DNA from: Candidatus Polarisedimenticolia bacterium
GTDB taxonomy: Bacteria > Acidobacteriota > Polarisedimenticolia > Gp22-AA2 > AA152
NCBI GenBank assembly: GCA_036004685.1
Contig: DASYRE010000011.1
Span: 1-64,000 of the forward strand
Direction of reading: 5' to 3'
DNA: 64,000 nucleotides
The position numbers and the translations under genes were made by a program. The notes below the pieces were generated by a model. It ran no database searches. It saw only the letters and a program-made list of their open reading frames with translations, and was not told the DNA's origin. Below are positions 15,467 to 24,331 of the stretch, in pieces. The number at the start of each line of letters is the position of its first letter. Positions within the stretch are counted from its first letter, which is position 1.

Positions 15467-16891
15467 CTAGCGCTCCGTCTCGCTCCCCAGCGCCGCCACT
15501 GCTTCCACCAGCTCGGCTTCCCGGTCCTCGGGCACCGTCCGCAGGTCGAGGACGAGCCGATCGGATTCGATCCGCCCGATGACGGCGGGGCGGCCCCGAC
15601 GAAGGCCTTGTTCCAGAGCGTCGGACGAGCGCGACTCCGCTGAGAGCGCCAGGAGCCTCGTGGGGATTTTCGTCCCCGGCGCCGCCCCTCCGCCCATCAC
15701 CGAGGCCCCCGGGACGACTTCCGCACGGATCGCGCCCCCGCTTCTTTGCTCGATAGCATCGGCGCATCTTTGGGCGCGCCGGCCCACGGAATCCTCCGAC
15801 TCCTCCAGCATTCTGAGCAGGGGCAGGTCGCGCGAGGCGCGCCCGCGGAGATGGGAGGCGAGCGTCGCCTCCAGAGCGGCGAGGGTGATCTTGTCCGGGC
15901 GCAGCGCGCGGCTCAGGGGGTTCCGGGCGATCCGTTCGAGGAGGTCGCGCCTCCCGACGAGGATCCCCGCCTGCGGGCCCCCCAGGAGCTTGTCGCCGCT
16001 GAAAGTGACGAGATCGGCCCCGTCGGCGAGGAGGCGAGCCACGGAGGGCTCGTCTTCGATTCCGAAGGAGGCGAGATCGCTCAAGCATCCGCTCCCCTGA
16101 TCCACCATCACCGGCAACCCCCGCCGCCGGCCGAGCTCCGCCAGCTCGGCGAGGGTGGGGCGGGCCGTGAACCCGACGATCCGATAATTGCTCGTGTGCA
16201 CCTTGAGAAGAAGCCCCGTCGCCGCCCCGACCGCCTCCTCGTAATCGGCGATCCGGGTGCGATTCGTGGTCCCGACCTCCCGGAGGACCGCCTGGCTCTT
16301 GCGCATCACGTCCGGGATCCGGAAGCTGCCGCCGATCTCGACCAGCTCGCCGCGGGAGACGATCACTTCCTTTCCCTCGGCGAGGGTGTTCAGCGCCAGG
16401 AGGACCGCGGCGGCGTTGTTGTTGACCACGGCCGAGGAGGCTCCGGGGAACAGACGTCCGAGCAGCCGCTGCGCGTGCACCGAGCGGGAACCCCTCTCGC
16501 CGCGGGCGAGATCGTACTCCAGCGTGCTGTAGCCGGCCGTCACGGAATGGATCCGGCGCACCGCCTCCGCGGAGAGCGGGGACCGCCCTAGGTTCGTGTG
16601 GATGAGAACCCCGGTTGCGTTGATGACGGGAATGAGAAGCGACTCCAGGTCCGACTCGAGCCGCCGGCGGAGAGCCTCGCCCACTTCCCCGGTCCATCGG
16701 CCGATTCGATCCTCCGGGGCCTTCCCCGCGCCGATTTCGGCCCGCAGCTCCTCCACCATCTCCCGGAGGACGGCCGTGACCCGCTCCCTGCCGTGCTCGT
16801 CGGCGAGCGCCCCGACGGCCGGGAGTCGGAGGAGGAGGTCGATCTTGGGAAGCTGCCTAAGAAGATGGCTGGAACGCTCCGACGTCTTCAA
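15467..16891 (-). CDS. selA: L-seryl-tRNA(Sec) selenium transferase
   Basis: A 474-residue PLP enzyme that converts Ser-tRNA(Sec) to Sec-tRNA(Sec) with selenophosphate. I chose the TTG at 16891 because GGGAGGGGG stands just before it; a longer frame reaches 16921 (another TTG). The SelA N-terminal domain (LRQLPKIDLLLRLPAV), INATGVLIHTNLGRSPL, the glycine-rich VMVDQGSGC and the PLP lysine in TFSGDKLLGGPQAG are all present, as is the C-terminal domain. SelB, SelD and tRNA-Sec are not in this window. The gene ends back to back with ychF (one base apart, convergent). Confidence 0.9.
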   Translation of the reverse strand: MKTSERSSHLLRQLPKIDLLLRLPAVGALADEHGRERVTAVLREMVEELRAEIGAGKAPEDRIGRWTGEVGEALRRRLESDLESLLIPVINATGVLIHTNLGRSPLSAEAVRRIHSVTAGYSTLEYDLARGERGSRSVHAQRLLGRLFPGASSAVVNNNAAAVLLALNTLAEGKEVIVSRGELVEIGGSFRIPDVMRKSQAVLREVGTTNRTRIADYEEAVGAATGLLLKVHTSNYRIVGFTARPTLAELAELGRRRGLPVMVDQGSGCLSDLASFGIEDEPSVARLLADGADLVTFSGDKLLGGPQAGILVGRRDLLERIARNPLSRALRPDKITLAALEATLASHLRGRASRDLPLLRMLEESEDSVGRRAQRCADAIEQRSGGAIRAEVVPGASVMGGGAAPGTKIPTRLLALSAESRSSDALEQGLRRGRPAVIGRIESDRLVLDLRTVPEDREAELVEAVAALGSETER

Positions 16892-16996
16892 GCAAGCCCC
16901 CTCCCAGGCCGTAAATGACAATAACCTTATGGTTTAAAAGAGGTTATTCCGTCACATTTGACCATTTCAGCCACGCTTTGTCAAAGGGAATCGGCG

Positions 16997-17026
16997 TTGA
17001 AGTCAGCAGCCTTTCGACCCTATATT
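16997..17026 (+). promoter_or_regulatory. Promoter of the 17072-19323 gene group
   Basis: TTGAAG (16997-17002), an 18-base spacer and TATATT (17021-17026). It lies 45 bases before the ATG at 17072 and rules out the upstream in-frame start at 16958 for a transcript made here. Confidence 0.65.
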
Positions 17027-17071
17027 CTCCGGATAGGATTTCGGGACCCCGGCCGCTTCAGGGTGGAGGCC

Positions 17072-17728
17072 ATGACTCTCGAAGGCGAGATTGAAGCTCT
17101 CAATGCCCGGCTTCGCCAGCTGAAATCGCAGTTCAACCTCTTCTTTTCCGGGGCGCTTCCCAAGCCTCCGTTGGAAGTCCGCGATCTCCTCGACAAGGAC
17201 GTCAAGAGGCTGGGAATGATCCGGGAAATGAAGCTGTCCCAGCGGTTCCTCTACAACAACTTCGTGAATCGCTGGAACCTCTACTCCGAGCTCTGGAACA
17301 AGAAGCTCCAGGAGCGGGAGGAAGGAGCCCGGACGTTGGTCCTGGCGCGCCGGCGCCTCGGAACCGAAGCCCCGCCGGGACCCGCGCTGCCCCCTCCCCA
17401 GGCGACCGCCCCCGCGAAGCGGCTCGTCGCCCGGGCGGCGATTCGCAACGCGGTCGACGACGCGGGCGCCGATCTGAAGGCGTTCTACAAGTCGTTTCTC
17501 GAGGCGAGGCAGGAGGCCGGCGGAGGAAAGGCGCCCAGCTTCGAGAAGTTCCGCCAGGAGATCGAGCGGCAGGCCAAGACCATCCGCGAAAAGACCTCCT
17601 GTGAGAAGGTGGACTTTCGTCTTTACCTGGAGGACAATAAGGTATCTTTGCGCGCCAAGCCGGTAAGCGAGTCAGTAAAGAAGTCAGCGGAGAACGATCC
17701 ATCCGACGCCGAGGAGAATCGCACTTGA
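17072..17728 (+). CDS. Coiled-coil protein resembling the MXAN_5187 C-terminal domain family
   Basis: A 218-residue soluble protein; ATG 17072 follows GGTGGAGGC. Residues 1-75 (LEGEIEALNARLRQLKSQFNLFFSGALPKPPLE) and the end (FEKFRQEIERQAKTIREKTSCEKVDFRLYLEDNKVSLRAKP) match what I remember of proteins sharing the C-terminal domain of Myxococcus MXAN_5187. A proline/alanine linker (about 100-115) separates two helical halves. No enzyme motif is visible. Its stop overlaps the start of the TPR gene by 4 bases, so the two are translationally coupled and probably work together. Confidence 0.55.
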   Translation: MTLEGEIEALNARLRQLKSQFNLFFSGALPKPPLEVRDLLDKDVKRLGMIREMKLSQRFLYNNFVNRWNLYSELWNKKLQEREEGARTLVLARRRLGTEAPPGPALPPPQATAPAKRLVARAAIRNAVDDAGADLKAFYKSFLEARQEAGGGKAPSFEKFRQEIERQAKTIREKTSCEKVDFRLYLEDNKVSLRAKPVSESVKKSAENDPSDAEENRT

Positions 17729-18435
17729 TCCTTCCGCGGAAGCTCTCGTCCCTGGCGATCGCGATCGTGGCCTCCGCGGGCCTGGCGGGCGCCCAGGACG
17801 CTCCGGAGACCCAGCAGGCCCCGCCGCCCCCCGCGGCGCAGGAAGCTCCCGAACCCCAGCCGGTCCCGCCTCCCGAGGGCAGCGTCGTCGACGAGGTCGC
17901 TCCGGACAAGGCGGAGCCGCCGCCGCGCACCGTCGACGCGCAGACGGCCGCCGACGTCGCCTACTGGGAGGAGATGGCGGCGGCCACCCCGAAGGACGTC
18001 ACCGTCCGTCTCGCCCTGGGGAACGCCTACGCTCTGAGCAACCGCTTTTCCGACGCGGTTCGCCAGTATCGACTGGTGCTTCACGACTACCCCCAGTACA
18101 AGGAAGCCTGGAACAACCTCGGCTCCGCCTACCGGGCGATGGGCAGGAAGAGCCGCGCCGTGGAGGCCTATCACAAGGCGCTGAAGATCGACCCGCGCTA
18201 TGCGCTCGCCTACTACAACATCGGCGTGGTCTACGACAGCGCCGGTCATTACGAGAAGGCGATCGCCTATTACGGCGAAGCGGTGAAATACGATCCCAAC
18301 CTGCTCGATCCCAGGAAGAACCCCCAGGTGGTCAAGAACCGCAAAGTGTTCGCCATCCTGCTGCACAATTACGTGAAGTCGTCGGGCGCCCTGGCCTTGC
18401 CGCTCGAGCCGGCCTATCCCGCGCCGGAGGAATAG
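17725..18435 (+). CDS. Exported TPR protein
   Basis: A 236-residue protein with TTG start at 17725 in the TTGA overlap with the previous gene. It has a signal peptide (LSSLAIAIVASAGLAGAQ) and a proline/glutamate-rich stretch to residue 70. Three TPR units follow, with typical residues (VRLALGNAYALSNRFSDAVRQY; EAWNNLGSAYRAMGRKSRAV; ALAYYNIGVVYDSAGHYEKA). TPRs mediate protein contacts, here in the periplasm or on the envelope. The coupled upstream coiled-coil gene is a likely partner. Confidence 0.75.
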   Translation: MILPRKLSSLAIAIVASAGLAGAQDAPETQQAPPPPAAQEAPEPQPVPPPEGSVVDEVAPDKAEPPPRTVDAQTAADVAYWEEMAAATPKDVTVRLALGNAYALSNRFSDAVRQYRLVLHDYPQYKEAWNNLGSAYRAMGRKSRAVEAYHKALKIDPRYALAYYNIGVVYDSAGHYEKAIAYYGEAVKYDPNLLDPRKNPQVVKNRKVFAILLHNYVKSSGALALPLEPAYPAPEE

Positions 18436-18504
18436 GCCCGGGGCCGGAAGGCGCCCGGAACGCGGCGCAGCCTCTCTCTTCAGCATCTCCAATCGGTTTC
18501 CCCG

Positions 18505-19323
18505 ATGCGTCTCCAGTCGATCGCGATCGCCCTCCTGCTGCTCCTCACCCCGCTTCATGCTCTCGCCTGGACCGACTCCGCCCGCCGGCGGATGGTCGAC
18601 GATGCCATGAAGATGACCCCTCCCGCGCTGAATGCCATCCTCGAACGCTACCGCAGCGACTTGATCCACGGGATGCTCGATCCCTCCCGGGACGAAATGG
18701 GCGAAGAGCACCGCCAGAGAAGCTCCGGGGAATACGGCAAGGCGGCCTCGCTCCTCGCGGCGCGCGCCGGCCAGGCGGTCACGATCATCGGACAACCGGG
18801 CCGGCTCAGCCTCGCCGTCTACGCGATGGGCTCCGCGGCGCATTACGTGGCGGACGTCGATTTTCCGCTCAACGCCGGCGGGGGAGGCGGTCGCGATCCG
18901 ATTTTCTACGCCTCCTACGACCGCTACGTCGAGAAGATGCTGGGAAGATTTCCGATCGTCCTGGATCGGAAACCGCTGCCGGAGCTGGTCGATTATCGCC
19001 TGGAGGATTTCGGCAAGGCGGCGGCGTTGCGCGCCTCGCACTTTATCGAACCCATCCGAAACGCTTATACTCCCGACGGCCGGCCCCGATCGGCCTCGGC
19101 GTTCGACGACCGCTCCCTGCCGTTCGGGGTCGCTTCGCTGAGCTTCTCGCAGTCGGTCAATGACATCGCCCGGGTCTGGACGTCGATCTGGCAACAGGCG
19201 GGCGGTGACGTGGGGGGCCTTCCCTTCCCGGCGAGCCCCGGCGAAACGGGGAAGAAGACCTCGAAGGTGAAGAAGCGTGCCAAGTCGGCATCGAAGGCTG
19301 GCGCTGCTGAGCGTCCACGATAA
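18505..19323 (+). CDS. Exported zinc-dependent phospholipase C / S1-P1 nuclease-like protein
   Basis: A 272-residue protein with signal peptide LQSIAIALLLLLTPLHALA, cleaved before Trp. In zinc phospholipase C and S1/P1 nucleases the mature N-terminal Trp itself binds zinc, and here WTDSARRRMVDDAMKM follows. HGMLDPSRDEMGEEH, SAAHYVADVDFPLN (H..D) and later H and D residues could complete a trinuclear zinc site. The Lys/Ala-rich tail ([17 protein letters not shown]) is low complexity. The assignment rests on the N-terminal Trp and the His/Asp pattern and is moderate. The last 47 bases overlap purH. Confidence 0.6.
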   Translation: MRLQSIAIALLLLLTPLHALAWTDSARRRMVDDAMKMTPPALNAILERYRSDLIHGMLDPSRDEMGEEHRQRSSGEYGKAASLLAARAGQAVTIIGQPGRLSLAVYAMGSAAHYVADVDFPLNAGGGGGRDPIFYASYDRYVEKMLGRFPIVLDRKPLPELVDYRLEDFGKAAALRASHFIEPIRNAYTPDGRPRSASAFDDRSLPFGVASLSFSQSVNDIARVWTSIWQQAGGDVGGLPFPASPGETGKKTSKVKKRAKSASKAGAAERPR

Positions 19324-20833
19324 GGCCGGAATCATCGATCTGGCCCGCACCCTGGCCGCCTCCGGCTTCACGATCCTCTCCACCGGCGGCACCGCGCGGA
19401 CGCTCTCCGAAGCGCAGATCGCGGTCACCGAGGTGTCGGATCACACCGGCTTCCCGGAGATGCTCGACGGCCGGGTGAAGACCCTGCATCCGCGCATCCA
19501 TGGAGGGCTTCTGGCGCGCCGCGATCGGCCGGATCACCTCGCCGCCCTCCACGAGTCGGGGATCGAGCCGATCGAGCTGGTCGTCATCAACCTCTATCCG
19601 TTCGAGGCGACGGCGCTCCGCCCCGGCGCCAAGCGCGAGGAAATCATCGAGATGATCGACATCGGCGGCCCGGCGATGATCCGTTCCGCCGCCAAGAACC
19701 ACCGCGACGTGGCGGTGGTCGTGGATCCCGCCGACTATGCGCGCGTCGGCGCCGCCTTGACGCAGCTCGGAGCGCTTCCGGACGACCTCCGGACGGAGCT
19801 GGCGGTGAAGGCGTTCGAACGGACCGCCGCTTACGACGCCGCCATCCACCGCTATCTCTCGGGGGCCGGGACGGAGACGACCGGCGACTTCCCGTCCGCC
19901 CTCGAGCTTTCCTTCGAGAAGATCGGCGCTCTGCGGTACGGCGAGAATCCCCATCAAGCGGCGGCGTTCTATCGCGAGACGGGAGCCCCGGCGGGGAGCC
20001 TGGCCCGCGCCGAGCAGATTCACGGCAAGGAGCTTTCATTCAACAATCTGCTCGACCTCGATTCGGGATGGCGGCTGGTCGGGGAGTTCTCCGGCACGGC
20101 GGCGGTGGTGATCAAGCACAACAACCCTTGCGGGGCGGCCCTCGGGGAGAGCGTGGCCGAAGCCTTCGCGCAGGCCCGCGACGCCGACCCCCTTTCCGCT
20201 TTCGGCGGGGTGGTGGCCTTGAACCGGCCGCTCGACGCCGCCGCGGCGCGGGAAATCGGCACGCTCTTCTTGGAGGCGATCATCGCGCCCTCGTTCGAGG
20301 ACGCGGCGCTGGAGATCCTCAGGAGGAAGACGAACCTGAGACTGCTGCGCGCCGGGGCCGGCTCCGTCGCGCTGTCGGGCAGCGATTTCAAGCGGATCAG
20401 CGGCGGACTGCTCCTCCAGTCCTGGGATCGCGCCACGAAGCCCCCGGCCGCCGGCCAGGTCGTCACGAAGCGGGCGCCGGAGCCGAAGGAGATGGAGGAT
20501 CTCGACTTCGCGTGGCGCGTCGCGAAGCACGTCCGGTCCAACGCCATCGTCTACGCGGCCGGCGGGCGGACGCTCGGAATTGGCGCGGGCCAGATGAGCC
20601 GCGTCGACTCGGCGCGCTTCGGCGCGCTGAAGGCATTGTCGCCTCTCGCGGGATCGGTCCTGGCGTCCGACGCCTTCTTTCCCTTCCGGGACGGGATCGA
20701 CGCCGCCGCCGGGGCGGGCGTGGCGGCGGTGGTCCAGCCGGGGGGATCGATCCGCGATGCGGAAGTCATCGCCGCAGCCGACGAGCACGGCATGAGCATG
20801 GTGTTCACCGGCGAGCGCCATTTCCGACACTGA
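19277..20833 (+). CDS. purH: Bifunctional AICAR formyltransferase / IMP cyclohydrolase
   Basis: A 518-residue protein that catalyses the last two steps of IMP synthesis. The IMP cyclohydrolase (MGS-like) domain covers residues 1-150 ([37 protein letters not shown]). The AICAR transformylase domain follows, with [35 protein letters not shown] and the C-terminal TGERHFRH. The GTG at 19277 lies inside the end of the upstream gene; a start a few codons later cannot be excluded. Confidence 0.95.
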   Translation: MPSRHRRLALLSVHDKAGIIDLARTLAASGFTILSTGGTARTLSEAQIAVTEVSDHTGFPEMLDGRVKTLHPRIHGGLLARRDRPDHLAALHESGIEPIELVVINLYPFEATALRPGAKREEIIEMIDIGGPAMIRSAAKNHRDVAVVVDPADYARVGAALTQLGALPDDLRTELAVKAFERTAAYDAAIHRYLSGAGTETTGDFPSALELSFEKIGALRYGENPHQAAAFYRETGAPAGSLARAEQIHGKELSFNNLLDLDSGWRLVGEFSGTAAVVIKHNNPCGAALGESVAEAFAQARDADPLSAFGGVVALNRPLDAAAAREIGTLFLEAIIAPSFEDAALEILRRKTNLRLLRAGAGSVALSGSDFKRISGGLLLQSWDRATKPPAAGQVVTKRAPEPKEMEDLDFAWRVAKHVRSNAIVYAAGGRTLGIGAGQMSRVDSARFGALKALSPLAGSVLASDAFFPFRDGIDAAAGAGVAAVVQPGGSIRDAEVIAAADEHGMSMVFTGERHFRH

Positions 20834-20849
20834 GGAGAAACCACCCATC

Positions 20850-22286
20850 ATGCCCACGATGACCAAGACGGCGGGAGAGGACCTCAACCTCTGGCACACC
20901 GTCTGCCGTCTGTTCGACAAGGCGGCGGCCACCCTCGGGGTCCCTCAAGGGCTTCTCGAGCAGATCCGGGTCTGCAACGCCGTCTACTACGTGCAGTTCC
21001 CCGTCCGGATCGAGGGGCGCTACGAGATTTTCCAGGGATGGCGAGCGGAGCATTCCCAGCACCGGAAGCCGACGAAGGGGGGCATCCGCTACAGCAAGCA
21101 CGTCACCCAGGACGAGATCATGGCCCTGGCGGCGCTGATGACCTACAAGTGCGCCCTGGTCGACGTCCCGTTCGGCGGCTCCAAAGGCGGGGTCGACGTC
21201 GATCCGCGGGACTACACGGCGGAGCAGCTGGAGAAGATCACGCGGCGCTACACGATGGAGCTGGTGCGGAAGAACTTCATCGGCCCCGGGATCAACGTCC
21301 CCGCCCCCGATCTGGGGACGGGAGAAAGGGAGATGGCCTGGATCGCCGACACGTACGACGCCCTCACCCCGGGGCAAATCGACTCCCTCGCCTGCGTGAC
21401 GGGAAAGCCGGTCTCTCAGGGGGGGATCCGGGGAAGGCGCGAAGCCACGGGGCGGGGCGTCCAGTACGGCATCCGCGAAGCCTTCCGTTATCCCGAAGAC
21501 CTGCGGGCGTGCGGCCTCGAAGGATCCCTCGAAGGCAAGCGGGTCGCCGTCCAGGGGTTCGGGAACGTCGGGTTCCACGCCGCCAAGTTCCTCTCCGAGG
21601 AGGATGGATGCCGGATCGTCGCCGTCGGGGACGTGGACGGCGGCGTGCTCGATCCCGAGGGGCTGAACATCGCCGCGCTGGCGGACTACCGGGCCAAGAC
21701 GGGGTCCCTCCAAGGCTTCCCGGGATCGAAGCCGCTGAACGGATCCACCGAGGTGCTGGAGGTGGACTGCGATTTGCTGGTCCCCGCGGCGCTGGAGAAC
21801 CAGGTCACCCTGGAGAACGCCGACCGGATCCGGGCGAAGCTCGTGGCCGAGGCGGCGAACGGCCCCACGACCCCCGGGGCGGACGAGAAGCTGCGGCGGC
21901 GCGGCGTGATGATCATCCCCGACCTCTACCTGAACGCCGGCGGGGTGACAGTCTCCTATTTCGAATGGACGAAGAACCTGTCACACATCCGGTACGGCCG
22001 GATGGAGAAGAGGCTCGACGAGATTTACAAGGGGAAGATGGTCACGGCCCTGGAGCAGGTCGCCGCCGGGCGGATCCCGGACAAGCTCCGGCGGGAGCTG
22101 ATTCAAGCTCCGGACGAGGTCGACCTGGTCAATTCCGGGTTGGAAGGGACGATGCAGAACGCCTACCGGGAGATTCGCGAGCGGCTGCTCGAGGACCGGC
22201 GACTGGACGACCTGCGCACCGCCGCGTACGCGGTCGCGATCCGCAAAGTGGCGCGAGCCTACGAAGAGCTGGGGGTCTTCCCGTGA
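20850..22286 (+). CDS. gdhA: Glutamate dehydrogenase family (Glu/Leu/Phe/Val dehydrogenase)
   Basis: A 478-residue NAD(P)-dependent amino acid dehydrogenase, ATG 20850, 16 bases after purH with TGAGGAGAAA. The catalytic lysine region is [19 protein letters not shown] and substrate binding is in [10 protein letters not shown]. The Rossmann loop is [12 protein letters not shown], and [11 protein letters not shown] and [14 protein letters not shown] follow. It interconverts glutamate and 2-oxoglutarate plus ammonia. Cofactor choice cannot be read with confidence. The C-terminal extension ([15 protein letters not shown]) is of the long type seen in deep-branching bacteria. Confidence 0.9.
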   Translation: MPTMTKTAGEDLNLWHTVCRLFDKAAATLGVPQGLLEQIRVCNAVYYVQFPVRIEGRYEIFQGWRAEHSQHRKPTKGGIRYSKHVTQDEIMALAALMTYKCALVDVPFGGSKGGVDVDPRDYTAEQLEKITRRYTMELVRKNFIGPGINVPAPDLGTGEREMAWIADTYDALTPGQIDSLACVTGKPVSQGGIRGRREATGRGVQYGIREAFRYPEDLRACGLEGSLEGKRVAVQGFGNVGFHAAKFLSEEDGCRIVAVGDVDGGVLDPEGLNIAALADYRAKTGSLQGFPGSKPLNGSTEVLEVDCDLLVPAALENQVTLENADRIRAKLVAEAANGPTTPGADEKLRRRGVMIIPDLYLNAGGVTVSYFEWTKNLSHIRYGRMEKRLDEIYKGKMVTALEQVAAGRIPDKLRRELIQAPDEVDLVNSGLEGTMQNAYREIRERLLEDRRLDDLRTAAYAVAIRKVARAYEELGVFP

Positions 22287-22304
22287 GAGGATGGGGCCGG
22301 GGTC

Positions 22305-24203
22305 TTATTTCTGGTTGAGCGTCCGGTAGGTGATCCGATCGGCGTAGGCGTAGAAGACCTTGTCCTTGGGCTTGTCCTTGTAGGTTTCCGCGACTTCCTG
22401 CAGCTTGGAAGCTTCCGAGTCGCCGGGGTCCACCGTGAGCGCCTCCTTCAGGCGGTTGAGCGCGTCCACGCAGTTGCCGCCTTTCATCGAAACCACCGCC
22501 CAGTTGTACCAGGCGTTCCGGATGAAGAGGTCGACCTCCCCGAGGTTGCGATCCCGCGGCAGGCGGTAGAATTTCCGCAAAGCGCTCTCGTAGTCCTTCT
22601 CCACGAAGAACTCCTTCGCCGTCTGCAGGTCCTCCTCGAGGCGCTTCTGCTCCAGGACCTTGCTCGCCGCCTGGTCTAGCTGCTCCTTGGCTTCGATATT
22701 CGCGGGATCGAGATCGAGCACGGCCGAAAAGGACCTCACGGCCTCCGGATATTTTCCCTTTTCCAGATAGGCCCGGCCCTCGCCGGTGAGCCGCGCGATC
22801 TCCCGGCGCGCGTCCTGAGCGGAAGGCTGCGGAGCCGGAGTGGACGGCTCGACGCCGGGGACCTCCACGCCGGCCGAGGCGGCGCCTCCCGAGCCGCGGC
22901 TGCCGCTGCTGCTCAGGCCGAGATTGGTGCGTCCCGGCGACGCGGCCCCCGCGCCGGGAGCCCCGGGGGAGGCGCGGCGCGGCGCGCGCACGGGAGGAGG
23001 AGCCGGAGGGTCTCCTCCGTGACCCGAGGAGGCGGGTTTCATCGCGAAATACCACCAGGCTGCGGTCCCGCCAATCAGGAGTCCCATCATCGGAAGCGCG
23101 AATTTCGCGACCGAGCTTCCCCCACGCGGGCGGAGCTCGGCGGGAGGAGTGCGCGGCGCCGGCCGCCGGCGGGGGGCCGCTTCCGGCTCCGGGGACATCT
23201 CGAGCCCTTCGCCCGCGAGCCCGGAGAGATCGAGGTCGGCCTCCGGTGAAACCGCCGCGGGGCCCGATCTTGGCGCCTCGGGCGCGGGCTCCGCGGCGGG
23301 CGCCCGGCTCGGCTCCTCCGAAAGATCCATAATCTCGAGCTTCTCGACCGGCTCTTCCGTTTTGCCGGTCGTCGCGGCGTCGGCGGGGGCGGCCGCGGGA
23401 GCCGAGGAAGTCCCCAGGTTCAGCTGCGCCAGCTCGGCTTCCCAATTCTCAGCCGGCGCCTCTTGATGCTCTTTGACGGCCGATTCCCCGCCCGCGGCCG
23501 GGGGCTCCGGCAGATCGAGCGTGTCGCCGAAATCGGGGGGCGCGCTCACGCGTTGCGTGGCGGAAGAATCCGGATGCGGGGGGTCGCTTGCCACGGAGGC
23601 AGGCGCGGCCGCGGGAGCCGGCTCGGAGAGCGCGGCCGCGGGGGCCCGCTTCTGCCGCAAGGTCTCGATCTTCGCTTGAAGCTTCTTGGCTTCCGCATGA
23701 TTGGGATTCAGGAAGAAGACCTTGTGCAGCTCCGAATCGGCTTCCTCCAGCCGCTCCTGGACGAAGAGCTCGCGCGCGATCTCGAGGTGCTCGGCGATGA
23801 AGGGCTGGGCTTCGTAGGCCTCCCGGGCCTCGTCCACGATCTCGTGCACCGCCGCGGAGCGGGGCGCCAGCGCCAGCAGCGACTGGCAGATTTCCATCGC
23901 CTCGATGTGCTTGGAGGCGGCGAGGAGCTCCCGGACCTTCAGGATTCCCGTCCGGACCTTGGCGATCACCTCCAAGGACTCGGGAGCCGCGGCGGCCTCC
24001 CCGGCCGCCTGGCTGGCCGCGGCGGCGATTTGCGCCTCTTCCAGCAGCAGCGAGGCCATCCGAATGCCTTCTTTGGCTCTCTGATTGTTCGGCTCCGACG
24101 CCAGGACCTTTCGCCAGGCCTCGATCGCCTGCCGGTAGTTGCCGGAGTGATAGAGAGACGTGGCTTCCTGGAGGAGCTGCTGGAGGGAAGCGTTTTCGGG
24201 CAT
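22305..24203 (-). CDS. TPR protein with central membrane anchor
   Basis: A 632-residue protein of unknown function. Residues 1-190 hold TPR units (SLYHSGNYRQAIEAWRKVLASEPNN; ERLEEADSELHKVFFLNPNHAEA). Residues 200-365 are an alanine/proline/glutamate-rich disordered linker. One membrane span (FALPMMGLLIGGTAAWWYFA, near residue 375) is followed by a second low-complexity linker and a C-terminal TPR half (GRAYLEKGKYPEAVRSFSAVLDLDP; LKEALTVDPGDSEASKLQ). The two TPR halves would lie on opposite sides of the inner membrane. It is a candidate envelope scaffold. A promoter stands 40 bases upstream. It is convergent with gdhA. Confidence 0.7.
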   Translation of the reverse strand: MPENASLQQLLQEATSLYHSGNYRQAIEAWRKVLASEPNNQRAKEGIRMASLLLEEAQIAAAASQAAGEAAAAPESLEVIAKVRTGILKVRELLAASKHIEAMEICQSLLALAPRSAAVHEIVDEAREAYEAQPFIAEHLEIARELFVQERLEEADSELHKVFFLNPNHAEAKKLQAKIETLRQKRAPAAALSEPAPAAAPASVASDPPHPDSSATQRVSAPPDFGDTLDLPEPPAAGGESAVKEHQEAPAENWEAELAQLNLGTSSAPAAAPADAATTGKTEEPVEKLEIMDLSEEPSRAPAAEPAPEAPRSGPAAVSPEADLDLSGLAGEGLEMSPEPEAAPRRRPAPRTPPAELRPRGGSSVAKFALPMMGLLIGGTAAWWYFAMKPASSGHGGDPPAPPPVRAPRRASPGAPGAGAASPGRTNLGLSSSGSRGSGGAASAGVEVPGVEPSTPAPQPSAQDARREIARLTGEGRAYLEKGKYPEAVRSFSAVLDLDPANIEAKEQLDQAASKVLEQKRLEEDLQTAKEFFVEKDYESALRKFYRLPRDRNLGEVDLFIRNAWYNWAVVSMKGGNCVDALNRLKEALTVDPGDSEASKLQEVAETYKDKPKDKVFYAYADRITYRTLNQK

Positions 24204-24242
24204 CGAACTCCCTGTCGGCGCAGCGCGGCCGCTACTTGCCCA

Positions 24243-24270
24243 AATCTATGCCTTTTGCGCAGGGAGTCAA
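24243..24270 (-). promoter_or_regulatory. Promoter of the 22305-24203 gene
   Basis: On the minus strand TTGACT (24270-24265), 16 bases, TAGATT (24248-24243). Confidence 0.65.
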
Positions 24271-24331
24271 ACCGGCCGGAAGCTCGGGATCGGGAGTGTA
24301 ACTTGCCTGCAATGAGTTATTTATGCTGAGT

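Noticed and set aside
16958-17071. Longer N terminus for the coiled-coil protein (start at 16958)
   Set aside because: A promoter (16997-17026) lies within the extra part, and the family-like sequence begins at the ATG at 17072.
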